Assembly (NCBI RefSeq): GCF_001941845.1
Contig: NZ_CP018870.1
Coordinates: 6,238,001-6,302,000 of the forward strand
Reading direction: 5' to 3'
DNA from: Streptomyces sp. TN58
Lineage (GTDB): Bacteria > Actinomycetota > Actinomycetes > Streptomycetales > Streptomycetaceae
DNA: 64,000 nt
Positions 9,177-17,435 of this stretch are shown here, piece by piece. The notes under the pieces are model-generated. The model did not search any database and was not told the origin of the DNA. It was given only the letters and a program-made list of their open reading frames with translations. How positions within the stretch are numbered: the first letter of the stretch is position 1; the number at the start of each line of letters is the position of its first letter. Made by a program: the position numbers and the translations under genes.

Positions 9177-9953
9177 GTGTCCGAATGGCTGGTCCTGGCC
9201 ATTGCCATGGTGCTCGTCTGCGCCCTCGTCCTCGCCTTCACGGCGATCCGGCACCGCCGGGCCGCCGCCGACGAGGACACCAGCGAAACCCCCGACGTCA
9301 TCGAGTACATGACGATGATGGTGGGCGTGGTCTACGCGATCGTGCTGGGCCTGGCCATCGCGGGCGTCTGGGAGGCGCGCGGCGCCGCCGAGGACAGCGT
9401 GCGCCGGGAGGCCCAGGCGCTGTACGAGGTGACCCAGCGCGCCGACGTCTATCCGGCCGCGGTCCGCGACCGGATCCGTGGCGAGGTGGACGCGTACGTC
9501 GCCCACACCGTCGCCGTGGACTGGCCGCTGATGACCTCCGGCGAGAGCGCGTCGGCGGAGGGCGGTGCGCTGCTCGGCAAGCTCCGTACCTCCGTCACCC
9601 ACCAGAGCCCCTCCACCGAGCTCCAGGCACAGGCGTACCAGCCGTTGCTGGACCACATCGCGGCCGCCGACGAGGCCCGCCACTCGCGGACCCAGAGCTC
9701 CGAGTCGACGCTCCCGGGCGTGGTGTGGTTCGGGCTGCTGGTCGGCGGAGTGGTCACCGTCGGGCTGATCTTCACACTGCAGATCCGGCGCTCCGGGCGG
9801 GAGCTGCTGCTGGCGGGCCTCTTCAGCGCGCTGATCGTGTTCCTGCTCTTCATGGTGTGGAGCTTCGACGCGCCGTACGGGCGGGACGGGATGGACTCGG
9901 CCGGGCCGTTCCAGGAGCTGTTCCCCGCGACGGCGGTGGCCGCGGCCCGCTGA
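9177..9953 (+). CDS. DUF4239 (bestrophin-like) membrane protein
   Basis: 258 residues. A hydrophobic N-terminal segment (SEWLVLAIAMVLVCALVLAF), a second one after the acidic DEDTSETPDVIEY (MTMMVGVVYAIVLGLAIAGVWEA), then a soluble helical middle part with REAQALYEV, and two C-terminal membrane helices. This layout with the GxxYAIxLGL motif is that of DUF4239 proteins, which are described as bestrophin-like; transport function is not established. GTG start with GGGAGA six to seven bases upstream. Convergent with the MAB_1171c-type gene. Confidence 0.82.
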   Translation: MSEWLVLAIAMVLVCALVLAFTAIRHRRAAADEDTSETPDVIEYMTMMVGVVYAIVLGLAIAGVWEARGAAEDSVRREAQALYEVTQRADVYPAAVRDRIRGEVDAYVAHTVAVDWPLMTSGESASAEGGALLGKLRTSVTHQSPSTELQAQAYQPLLDHIAAADEARHSRTQSSESTLPGVVWFGLLVGGVVTVGLIFTLQIRRSGRELLLAGLFSALIVFLLFMVWSFDAPYGRDGMDSAGPFQELFPATAVAAAR

Positions 9954-9959
9954 GCCGGC

Positions 9960-10015
9960 GGCGGTCGGTGGTCGGCGTCGGCGTCCTCGTACGCCGGCGC
10001 CGGCCGTCGACCGCC
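9960..10015. terminator. Possible bidirectional terminator
   Basis: Arms GGCGGTCG and CGACCGCC enclose about 40 bases that can form further hairpins (GCCGGCGCCGGC). It sits between two convergent genes. The long loop makes this a modest call. Confidence 0.35.
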
Positions 10016-10029
10016 CGGCCGCTGCCTTC

Positions 10030-11199
10030 CTAGACCGCCACCTGCCGCCGGACCGCGTGCACCACCGGGGAACTCCGCAGGGCGTCGGAGATCCTCAGGA
10101 GGTCGCGCGGGCCGTCGGAGGTGTCCATCAGGGTCTCCTCGTCCTCACCGATGATCTTCCCCTCCGGGTCCGCCGAGCGGGCCCGCACGGCGGCAGCGAC
10201 CATGGCGGCGTCGGCGACGGCGCGGGCGGTCTCCTCGTCGGCGCCGTCGGCGCGGGCGGTGTCGTAGGCGTCGTCGCGCAGACCCCTGTCGAAGTAGGGG
10301 CCGAGGTGCAGGAACCCGTCGTGGATGTCGGACTCCCGCTGGATGACCCGCAGTTCCCCGGCCGTCCACCAGGCCATCTGCACCGAGGGGGTGCCCACGG
10401 GGGCGGAGATCTGCACCTCCTGCCACAGCGGGCCGAGCCGGCGGTACGTCGCCCAGGTCTGCCACTGGTCCGAGAGCCGCTGGCAGACCAGCGGCACCAC
10501 GAAGCCCATCGCGCTGATCAGCGCGCCCAGCGAGGCGAGCGGCGGGGCGACGTAGGTGCTCAGGTCGTCGAGGTCGTGGCCGAGCCAGCGGGCGACGACG
10601 GCGGTCATCTTCGTGGCGTCGTAGCCGAGGTTGAAGAGGTAGCCGGCGACGATGATCATCAGGCCGATCCGCAGCCAGCCCCGCACCTGGAGCGACCAGC
10701 GCCAGCACAGGACCACCATCACGACGGCCGCCACGTGGTGCGCCAGCAGGTAGAGGGCGATCATGTGGCCGACGTAGGGCGTGTTCGCGTAGAAGGTGTC
10801 GAAGTCCCGCAGGCGCTCCTCGGGGGTCTCGCCGAGGGCGAACAGCACGATCAGGGCCACGATCACGATGCTGTAGCCGAGGATCCAGCGGCGCGAGACC
10901 CGCTTGGTCCGCTCGGGCGGCCCGCCCCGCCAGTTGACCATCAGGACCAGGCAGGAGGCGCTGAAGGCGGTGATCAGGCAGTACACCAGCGGGGCGGAGA
11001 AGTTGGCGATCCCGGTCCAGCGGTTGACCGCCGCGATGGTGGGCGGGGCGGCGAAGGTGAACACCGCCCCCGCCAGGGCCAGCAGGGCGACGACCGAGCG
11101 CAGGAGCGGGTCACGCCAGTTGTGCCGCAGGGCCGGCAGCTTGAAGGCGAGTGAGATCGCCATCGCCGCTGCCGGTATGTAGTAGTCCTCACCGGTCAA
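10030..11199 (-). CDS. MAB_1171c family putative transporter (cassette 1)
   Basis: 389-residue membrane protein. About seven hydrophobic segments occupy residues 5-250, including VVALLALAGAVFTFA, LGYSIVIVALIVLFAL and HMIALYLLAHHVAAVVMVVL. A cytoplasmic tail follows with the family pattern of WxTWxxYRRLGPLWxE and a region of acidic residues. The TTG start overlaps the stop codon of the upstream metallopeptidase gene (TTGA), so translation is coupled. MAB_1171c proteins have no established biochemical role; in this window both copies travel with an M78 peptidase, which suggests a membrane sensor or peptide transporter working with the peptidase. Confidence 0.8.
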   Translation of the reverse strand: MTGEDYYIPAAAMAISLAFKLPALRHNWRDPLLRSVVALLALAGAVFTFAAPPTIAAVNRWTGIANFSAPLVYCLITAFSASCLVLMVNWRGGPPERTKRVSRRWILGYSIVIVALIVLFALGETPEERLRDFDTFYANTPYVGHMIALYLLAHHVAAVVMVVLCWRWSLQVRGWLRIGLMIIVAGYLFNLGYDATKMTAVVARWLGHDLDDLSTYVAPPLASLGALISAMGFVVPLVCQRLSDQWQTWATYRRLGPLWQEVQISAPVGTPSVQMAWWTAGELRVIQRESDIHDGFLHLGPYFDRGLRDDAYDTARADGADEETARAVADAAMVAAAVRARSADPEGKIIGEDEETLMDTSDGPRDLLRISDALRSSPVVHAVRRQVAV

Positions 11200-11753
11200 C
11201 GGTCGTTCCTCAGTCCCCGGTAGCCCAGCGAGGCCTCGATCCGGCCGGCCAGGTCGTCGCGCTGGACGGGGGCCCGGTGGCCCGCCGACCCGGCAAGCCA
11301 GTTCCGGCAGCGGCTGCCCAGCAGTAAGCCGAAGGTCTCGGCTTCGGTCTCCTCCTGGACGTCGGCGCGCGTGCGCGCGGCGACGCGGCGGACCGTCTCG
11401 CCGATGTCGGCCTCGTCGGAGAGCAGGCGCGCCGCGACGGCGGCGCCGTCGACGTGGTGGCTGCAGTGGCCGGCCTTCATGTGCCACAGCTCGTGGCCCA
11501 GGATGACGAGCTGGTGGTCGGGGGCGGTGCGTTCCTCGATGACCACGAGATCGCGGTCCGCCATGTCGAGCCACAGACCGCTGGCCGTCCGGGGCGGGAA
11601 CGAAGCCATCCGGAAGTCGACCCGGCGGCCGCGGTGTCTGCTCATGCCCTCACAGAGGGCAGCGTAGAGGTCCACGGGTTCCACGGGGGCGGTCAGCCGG
11701 ATGCCGGCCACCAGCTCCCCGCACAACCGCCGCTGCTCTCTGCCTATGCTCAC
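11196..11753 (-). CDS. ImmA/IrrE (M78) family metallopeptidase (cassette 1)
   Basis: 185 residues. The zinc motif HELWH is at 87-91, and a downstream acidic helix (EETEAETFG, about 134-142) supplies the expected third ligand. ImmA/IrrE peptidases cleave XRE-type repressors in mobile elements and in the radiation response; here the coding order after an HTH regulator fits that pairing, but cleavage is inferred only. GTG start with GGGGAG six bases upstream. It lies 65 bp downstream of the HTH gene, separated by a small hairpin, and its stop codon overlaps the start of the MAB_1171c gene. Confidence 0.85.
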   Translation of the reverse strand: MSIGREQRRLCGELVAGIRLTAPVEPVDLYAALCEGMSRHRGRRVDFRMASFPPRTASGLWLDMADRDLVVIEERTAPDHQLVILGHELWHMKAGHCSHHVDGAAVAARLLSDEADIGETVRRVAARTRADVQEETEAETFGLLLGSRCRNWLAGSAGHRAPVQRDDLAGRIEASLGYRGLRNDR

Positions 11754-11798
11754 CGTTCTCCCCGTCGGCGCGGATCCGGATCAGGACTCAAAGGATCA

Positions 11799-11820
11799 GA
11801 CCCAGACTTTCGCCTGGGTC
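11799..11820 (-). other. Intra-operon hairpin between HTH regulator and M78 peptidase
   Basis: GACCCAG / CTGGGTC with an 8-base loop, overlapping the stop codon of the regulator gene and 46 bp before the peptidase start. It could attenuate transcription or protect the upstream mRNA so that regulator and peptidase are made in different amounts. Confidence 0.45.
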
Positions 11821-12487
11821 AGGATTCGTTCGGTTTTACGCTTTCGAGGAGCATGTCCAGCCATTCGGTCACCTTGTCCCGGTGCTTGTCGCTGGGCAGT
11901 TGGGCGGCGCGCCAGGCGATGCCCCGTACACCGTGGTTCTGCAGGAGTCTTGCCAGCGGATCGCCCGCCGATGCGGCCGAGGCCGGTACGGTTTCCCGTG
12001 CGCGCCCGGCGTAGTCCTGGAGCAGTTGTTGCTCGGTCCGCTGGAGCGCGTCGGTGAGGGCGTCGGCGTCGTGGGCCGTGAGGAAGCCGGCATGCACCCC
12101 GAAGAAGCGCTGGATCGCGTCGCAGTGCTCCATCGTGGGGCGGCGGTCGCCGTTGATCAGGGCTCCCGCCTGCTGCCTCGACATGCCCGCGCCGTCGGCG
12201 ATCTCCTGCTGCGTGTAGCGGCGGCCGTTCGGCTTGACGCGGGTGCGCCGGAGCAGGTCGAGCCGCTGCAGGAAGCGGGCCTGGAGGTCGGGTTCGCCGG
12301 CCGGCCTGCCTTCGAGCAGGGTCTTCACCACGTCCATGGGCACGCCCGAAGCCTCCGAGAGGCGTCGCAGGTCGAAGACCTGGTTCAGCTCGCGGCCCAT
12401 CTTGCCCGCGAGTTCGGCGACGCGGGTGATGGTCGCGGCCAGGGGTGCGTCGGCCACCGCGACGGGAGCCGGGAAGCCGTCTGTCAC
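11819..12487 (-). CDS. Helix-turn-helix transcriptional regulator (cassette 1)
   Basis: 222 residues. An HTH of the XRE type is visible at about 100-155: RYTQQEIADGAGMSRQQAGALINGDRRPTMEHCDAIQRFFGV. Before it is a helical segment (FDLRRLSEASGVPMDVVKTLLEG) that may be a second, degenerate HTH. The C-terminal third is helical and ends in KHRDKVTEWLDMLLESVK. The GTG start has AGGAG eight bases upstream. It heads a three-gene unit with the M78 peptidase and the MAB_1171c protein and is divergent from another XRE regulator, with palindromic DNA between them. It is the likely substrate or partner of the peptidase. Confidence 0.8.
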   Translation of the reverse strand: MTDGFPAPVAVADAPLAATITRVAELAGKMGRELNQVFDLRRLSEASGVPMDVVKTLLEGRPAGEPDLQARFLQRLDLLRRTRVKPNGRRYTQQEIADGAGMSRQQAGALINGDRRPTMEHCDAIQRFFGVHAGFLTAHDADALTDALQRTEQQLLQDYAGRARETVPASAASAGDPLARLLQNHGVRGIAWRAAQLPSDKHRDKVTEWLDMLLESVKPNES

Positions 12488-12575
12488 CAGTGGTTCTCCT
12501 AGATCGCGCGAAGTCGGTACGGCACATGGTCGGCTTCTGGAATCTAGCCGCTCCCGCCCGGAAGGGCTAGAACGT

Positions 12576-12589
12576 GCCACAGCTGTGGC
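12576..12589. promoter_or_regulatory. Perfect palindrome between divergent HTH regulators
   Basis: GCCACAGCTGTGGC is a perfect 14-bp palindrome. It lies upstream of both divergent regulator genes and is flanked by back-to-back TGTCAA (12600-12605) and TTGACA (12628-12633) hexamers. A dimeric XRE regulator binding here would control its own promoter and perhaps its neighbour. Confidence 0.55.
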
Positions 12590-12627
12590 GGGAATGAGCT
12601 GTCAAGAGGCTGGAATTGCCACAATAG

Positions 12628-12657
12628 TTGACACTCGAATGAAGTCGGTAGCAGGAT
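12628..12657 (+). promoter_or_regulatory. Promoter of the XRE/MmyB regulator gene
   Basis: A perfect -35 TTGACA is followed after 18 bases by CAGGAT, close to the actinobacterial -10 TAGGAT. The GTG start lies 46 bases further on, preceded by GGAGGAGGGGGAG. Confidence 0.6.
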
Positions 12658-12703
12658 CGCCACACGGAAATGAAGATCCAGACCGGAGGAGGGGGAGCTC
12701 TCA

Positions 12704-13696
12704 GTGCCACATCTCGCAGCGGTGGGCCCGTCCGATGGACTCGCCCGAGCCGGTGAGGAACGCCTGGCGGGCGAGGAGTCCGCGCGCGGCGCCGTGCGGT
12801 CGGAGCGACGCAAGGAGATTTTGCGCCAGCGCCGCGAAGAGCTGGGCCTGAGCCAGGAGGACCTCGCCGCCCGGCTGCGCATCAGTGTGCGCGCGTACGG
12901 CAACTGGGAACGCGGCCTGGTCAAGGAATGGACGGACCGCAAGCTCCTCGCCCTGGCCGAAGCCCTGGAGATGAGCGAGCGCCAGTGCTTCTGGCTCTTC
13001 CGCGTCATGGTCGACCGCGACCCGCCGCCCACCTGGCGGGCCGCCGACGAGAACCGGCTTCCCGAGGACCCGGCGCAGCGCGACTACCTGTGCGACTACG
13101 CGGCCCTCATGGAGGCCGTGCCCTACCCGAGCTTCCTGGTGGACCACCGGTGGGACGTCGCGCTCACCAACTCCGCCTTCGACCAGCTCTTCCAGTCCGT
13201 ACGGCCGCACCCGACGGCCCTGCCGGACGACAACTTCCTGCGCTTCGTGCTGTTCCACCCCGACGCCGCGGCCGTGCTGGAGGACCACGAACCGGCCTGG
13301 TGCGTACCGCTGCTCGCCCAGTTCGCGGCGGCGCTCGCCGAAGCCCCGGAGGACGAGGGGCTGTGCAGCATCCGCCAGGAGGTGGCCCGTGACCCGTTCA
13401 TGGAGGCGGCCTACCGCTACGGCGTCCCCCACTGGCTGAGCAAGCGCGGGCCGGAGGCCGCCGAGCAGGACGGAGCGGTGCGCACCGTGCGCCATCCCGA
13501 CCCGCGGTGGGGCCTGGTGCGCTGCCGGATGGTGGCCGAGACCAGCCGCATGCTCGACGAGATGGGGCTCACCCGGATCACCCTGATCCTCTCCGGACCG
13601 CAGGGCGTGCCGACGGGCCCCGTGCGGGGCGGCGCTGTCGTCCCCTACCCGCCGCAGGGCGCCCGACTGCGCGCCGTGCCGTCGCTGGAGGACTGA
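12704..13696 (+). CDS. XRE-family regulator with MmyB-like ligand-binding domain
   Basis: 330 residues. An XRE HTH lies at about 42-95 (LRQRREELGLSQEDLAARLRISVRAYGNWERG). The rest is the MmyB-like sensor domain with YPSFLVDHRWDVALTNSAFDQLF and a terminal HPDPRWGLVRCRMV region, normally expected to bind a small hydrophobic ligand. GTG start with a very strong purine-rich site. Divergent from the HTH/M78/MAB_1171c cassette. About 220 bp downstream, after a hairpin, comes a family 4 glycosidase, which it may or may not regulate. Confidence 0.85.
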   Translation: MPHLAAVGPSDGLARAGEERLAGEESARGAVRSERRKEILRQRREELGLSQEDLAARLRISVRAYGNWERGLVKEWTDRKLLALAEALEMSERQCFWLFRVMVDRDPPPTWRAADENRLPEDPAQRDYLCDYAALMEAVPYPSFLVDHRWDVALTNSAFDQLFQSVRPHPTALPDDNFLRFVLFHPDAAAVLEDHEPAWCVPLLAQFAAALAEAPEDEGLCSIRQEVARDPFMEAAYRYGVPHWLSKRGPEAAEQDGAVRTVRHPDPRWGLVRCRMVAETSRMLDEMGLTRITLILSGPQGVPTGPVRGGAVVPYPPQGARLRAVPSLED

Positions 13697-13752
13697 CCGG
13701 CCGGGGCAGACTGGTTCCCGTGGGCGGATACCGCCGCCTGCCGGGGCTCCGC

Positions 13753-13787
13753 GTCGCCGATCGGAAGACGGATCGTGTCGCCGATCG
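13753..13787. promoter_or_regulatory. Direct repeats upstream of the glycosidase gene
   Basis: GTCGCCGATCG occurs at 13753-13763 and 13777-13787, 24 bp apart, with an inverted CGATC/GATCG between the copies. Two identical sites at this spacing could be an operator for the downstream gene. Confidence 0.4.
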
Positions 13788-13840
13788 TGGCACGGCGCCG
13801 GCAGGGGTGCGGACGGCGGTACGGGTGACCGGTACTGCCA

Positions 13841-13875
13841 CCGGTGCGGGCATTCCGTGCCAGCGCCCGCACCGG
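13841..13875 (+). other. Hairpin 45 bp upstream of the glycosidase start
   Basis: Perfect 11-bp arms CCGGTGCGGGC / GCCCGCACCGG with a 13-base loop. It may be the terminator of the preceding XRE/MmyB gene, 145 bp after its stop, or a leader hairpin of the glycosidase mRNA. Confidence 0.5.
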
Positions 13876-13920
13876 CACTGGCACTGGCGTGGCATCTGCA
13901 CTGGCGAAGGGCGGTAGGGC

Positions 13921-15276
13921 GTGCGGCTGACGATCCTCGGCGGAGGCGGCTTCCGGGTACCGCTCGTCTACGGCGCACTGCTCGGGGACCACGCCGAGGG
14001 GCGGGTGTCCCACGTGACGCTGTATGACGAGGACCCCGCGCGGCTCGCCGCCATGACCGGCGTCCTCGCCGACCAGGCCGCCGCCGCCGCGGTGCCCGAC
14101 GCCCCGGCCGTCACCGCCACCCGGGACCTCGACGAGGCCCTGCGCGGGGCCGACTTCGTCTTCTCGGCCATCCGCGTCGGCGGCCTCGACGGACGCGCCG
14201 CGGACGAGCGTGTCGCCCTGGCCGAGGGCGTGCTGGGCCAGGAGACGGTGGGCGCCGGCGGGGTGGCGTACGGACTGCGGACGGTTCCGGTGGCCCGCGC
14301 GATCGCCCGCAGGATCGCCCGTGTGGCACCCGAGGCCTGGGTCATCAACTTCACCAATCCGGCCGGCCTGGTCACCGAGGCCATGGCCGAGGACCTCGGC
14401 GACCGGGTGATCGGCATCTGCGACTCGCCGGTGGGCCTCGGCCGGCGCGTCGCCCGGATCCTGGGAGCACGCCCCGAAGAAGCCTGGGTCGACTACGTGG
14501 GCCTCAACCACCTCGGCTGGGTCCGGGGCCTGCGCATCGGCGGGCGGGACGAACTGCCGCGGCTGCTGGCCGACACCGAGGCCCTGGAGTCCTTCGAGGA
14601 GGGCCGCCTCTTCGGTGCCGAGTGGCTGCGATCGCTCGGCGCGATCCCCAACGAGTACCTCCACTACTACTACTTCAACCGTGACACCGTACGGGCGTAC
14701 CAGGAGGCCGGGCAGACCCGCGGGGCGTTCCTGCGCGACCAGCAGCGCGGCTTCTACGCCGAGGCCGGACGCGTCGGGCTGCCGGCCGGTGCGGCCCTGG
14801 CCGCCTGGGACCGGACCCGGGCCGAGCGCGAGGCCACGTACATGGCCGAGAACCGCGAGGCGGCCGGCGTGGGGGAGCGAGACGAGAGCGACCTGGAATC
14901 CGGCGGCTACGAGAAGGTGGCCCTCGCGCTGATGCGGGCCATCGCCCGGGACGAGCGGGCCACACTGATCCTGAACGTCCGCAACGGCTCCACGCTCCGC
15001 GTCCTCGACGCCGCCGCGGTCATCGAGGTGCCCTGCCTGGTCGACGCGAACGGCGCCCACCCCCTGGGCGTCGACCAGCTGCCGCTGCACGCGGTGGGGC
15101 TGGTGACGGCCGTCAAGGCGGTGGAGCGGGAAATCCTGGCGGCTGCTGCGAGCCGTTCGCGGGCGGACGCCGTGAAGGCCTTCGCCCTCCATCCGCTGGT
15201 CGACTCGGTCGCCGTGGCCCGGCGACTCCTCGACGGCTACGCACAGGCCCATCCGGGCCTCGCCCACCTGCGCTGA
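13921..15276 (+). CDS. Glycoside hydrolase family 4 protein (6-phospho-beta-glucosidase-like)
   Basis: 451 residues. Family 4 enzymes use NAD and a divalent metal to cleave (phospho)glycosides by oxidation-elimination. Seen here: the N-terminal dinucleotide loop LGGGGFRVP, the NFTNPAG motif at about 140, the metal-binding cysteine region GICDSP, and the GLNHLGW motif with the catalytic-site histidine. GTG start with an AGGG-type site. Substrate cannot be fixed from sequence; no PTS or sugar ABC transporter genes are adjacent, so a phosphorylated substrate is not supported by context. Same strand as the downstream drug exporter, about 100 bp away. Confidence 0.88.
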   Translation: MRLTILGGGGFRVPLVYGALLGDHAEGRVSHVTLYDEDPARLAAMTGVLADQAAAAAVPDAPAVTATRDLDEALRGADFVFSAIRVGGLDGRAADERVALAEGVLGQETVGAGGVAYGLRTVPVARAIARRIARVAPEAWVINFTNPAGLVTEAMAEDLGDRVIGICDSPVGLGRRVARILGARPEEAWVDYVGLNHLGWVRGLRIGGRDELPRLLADTEALESFEEGRLFGAEWLRSLGAIPNEYLHYYYFNRDTVRAYQEAGQTRGAFLRDQQRGFYAEAGRVGLPAGAALAAWDRTRAEREATYMAENREAAGVGERDESDLESGGYEKVALALMRAIARDERATLILNVRNGSTLRVLDAAAVIEVPCLVDANGAHPLGVDQLPLHAVGLVTAVKAVEREILAAAASRSRADAVKAFALHPLVDSVAVARRLLDGYAQAHPGLAHLR

Positions 15277-15374
15277 TCCGCCCAGCCGGTACCGCGCCCG
15301 GGGCTGCGCGCGGTTTCCCTCCGACGGCCCAGCGCCGCATGCGGCGCGGCGGGCGGCCTGTGAGAGTGCGAGGT

Positions 15375-17435
15375 GTGACCACTGTCCCCGCCGCAGCCGC
15401 TGCGCCCCCCGTGCTCGACCGGCGGCGACGCAACGTCATCTTCGGCACGATCATGCTGGGTGTGCTGCTGGCCGCGCTCGACCAGACGATCGTCGGGACC
15501 GCCCTGCCCACCATCGTGGGGGACCTCGGCGGCGGCGACCACATGTCGTGGGTGGTGACGTCCTACCTGCTCGCGGAGACCGTGGCGACGGTCCTCGTCG
15601 GCAAGTTCGGCGACCTCTTCGGCCGGAAACTGATCTTCCAGATCTCCGCCGTCGTCTTCATCAGCGGCTCCTTCCTGTGCGGGCTGGCCGGCAACATGAC
15701 GCTGCTGATCGTGTGGCGCGGCGTACAGGGCATCGGAGCCGGCGGCCTGATGGTGACCGCGATGGCCCTGATCGCCGACGTCGTCCCCCTGCGTGAACGC
15801 GGCAAGTACCAGGGCATGATCGGCGCCGTCTTCGGCGTCGCCACCGTCGTCGGACCGCTGCTCGGCGGCTTCTTCACCGACCAGCTGACCTGGCGCTGGT
15901 GCTTCTACGTCAACGTCCCGATCGCCATTCTGGTCGTCGTCGCGGCCGCCAGGACGATTCCCGTGGTACGCGCCTCCGGCAGACCGGTCATCGACTACCT
16001 GGGCATCGCGCTGGTGGCGGCCGGCTCCAGCGCCCTGATCCTGGCCACCAGCTGGGGCGGCAACGAGTACGCCTGGACCTCGCCCGTGATCATCGGCCTC
16101 TTCGCGGGCGGCGTGGTCGCACTGGCGCTGTTCTGCCTGGCCGAGACGCGCGCCGCCGAGCCGACCATCCCGATGCGGCTCTTCCGCAACCCGGTCTTCG
16201 CCGTGTGCTCCGTGCTGAGCTTCGTCGTCGGCTTCGCGATGCTCGGCGCGATGACGTTCCTGCCGACCTACCTCCAGTACGTCGACGGGGACTCGGCCAC
16301 GATCTCGGGCATCCGCACCCTGCCCATGGTCTTCGGGCTGCTGCTCGCCTCCGTCTTCAGCGGCAACGTCGTCAGCAAGACCGGGCAGTACCGGATCTTC
16401 CCGATCGTCGGCAACGCCGTCATGGGCGTCGGCCTCTACCTCCTCGCGCAGATGCACCCGGGGACCAGCACCCTGCTGGAGTCGCTGTACATGTTCGTGC
16501 TCGGCACGGGCATCGGCCTGTCCATGCAGGTGCTGACGATCGCCGTGCAGAACACCGTCGACTACGCCGACCTCGGCACGGCCACCTCCGGCGTCACCTT
16601 CTTCCGTACGCTCGGCAGCGCCTTCGGGACGGCCGTCTTCGGCACGATCTACGCGAACCACCTGGGGCCGTCGCTGGAGGAGGCGGTCGCGGAGGCGGCG
16701 AGGGCCACCGGGCAGGACCCGGCGGGCCTCGCCGAGGCCGCGTCGACCCCGCAGGGGGTGCACCGGCTCGACCCGGCCGCCGCGGCCCCGGTCATCGAGG
16801 CGTACGCGGAAGCCCTGCACACGGTGTTCCTGTGGACCGTGCCGGTGGCGGTGTTCGGCTTCGTCGTGGCGCTCTTCCTCAAGCAGGTCACGCTGCGCGA
16901 CAGCGCCCGGGCAGGATCCACCGACATGGGCGACGGCTTCGGCTCGCCGGCCACGGCCTCGGGGGACTCCGCCAAACTGCTGGAACTGGCCGTCGGCAAA
17001 CTCGTACGGAACATGGGGGCGGACACGGCACGCGCGATCGTCGAATCCTCCGACACCCGGCTGGACATCGCCGGAGCGTGGACGGTGATGCAGGTGGAGC
17101 TGATGACCAGGACGATCGGCTACTGCACCATCGGCCTGGTCGCGGGCCGGCGTTCACTCCCCCCGGAGGTGCTGCTCCCGGCGTTCGACCGGATGGTGGA
17201 GGAGGGCTTCCTCACCCGGGAGGGCGCCTACTTCAGCCTCACGCCCGCCGGGCAGCGGGAGGCCGACGTCATCTCGGCGGCCTGGGCCCAGTGGCTCGGC
17301 GACCGGCTGGAGAAGGACCGCGGCCGCCCGCGCAGCGCCGAACTGCGGGTCGCGGCGGACGCGATCGCGAAGCGGCTGCTGGCCGAGGACCTGGGCGAGG
17401 GCAACTTCGCACCGAAGGTGGTCGTGCGGCACTGA
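15375..17435 (+). CDS. DHA2-type MFS drug exporter with C-terminal MarR-like domain
   Basis: 686 residues. Fourteen hydrophobic segments and the motif LDQTIVGTALPTIVGDL identify the proton-driven DHA2 (EmrB/QacA) drug exporter group. After about residue 525 comes a soluble extension of some 160 residues with a winged-helix pattern (LPPEVLLPAFDRMVEEGFLTREGAYFSLTPAGQREADVISAAW), typical of MarR proteins. The extension may sense the exported drug or bind nucleic acid; that is inference. Start choice is uncertain: a GTG five codons upstream is also possible. The inverted-repeat element begins on the base after its stop codon. Confidence 0.85.
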   Translation: MTTVPAAAAAPPVLDRRRRNVIFGTIMLGVLLAALDQTIVGTALPTIVGDLGGGDHMSWVVTSYLLAETVATVLVGKFGDLFGRKLIFQISAVVFISGSFLCGLAGNMTLLIVWRGVQGIGAGGLMVTAMALIADVVPLRERGKYQGMIGAVFGVATVVGPLLGGFFTDQLTWRWCFYVNVPIAILVVVAAARTIPVVRASGRPVIDYLGIALVAAGSSALILATSWGGNEYAWTSPVIIGLFAGGVVALALFCLAETRAAEPTIPMRLFRNPVFAVCSVLSFVVGFAMLGAMTFLPTYLQYVDGDSATISGIRTLPMVFGLLLASVFSGNVVSKTGQYRIFPIVGNAVMGVGLYLLAQMHPGTSTLLESLYMFVLGTGIGLSMQVLTIAVQNTVDYADLGTATSGVTFFRTLGSAFGTAVFGTIYANHLGPSLEEAVAEAARATGQDPAGLAEAASTPQGVHRLDPAAAAPVIEAYAEALHTVFLWTVPVAVFGFVVALFLKQVTLRDSARAGSTDMGDGFGSPATASGDSAKLLELAVGKLVRNMGADTARAIVESSDTRLDIAGAWTVMQVELMTRTIGYCTIGLVAGRRSLPPEVLLPAFDRMVEEGFLTREGAYFSLTPAGQREADVISAAWAQWLGDRLEKDRGRPRSAELRVAADAIAKRLLAEDLGEGNFAPKVVVRH

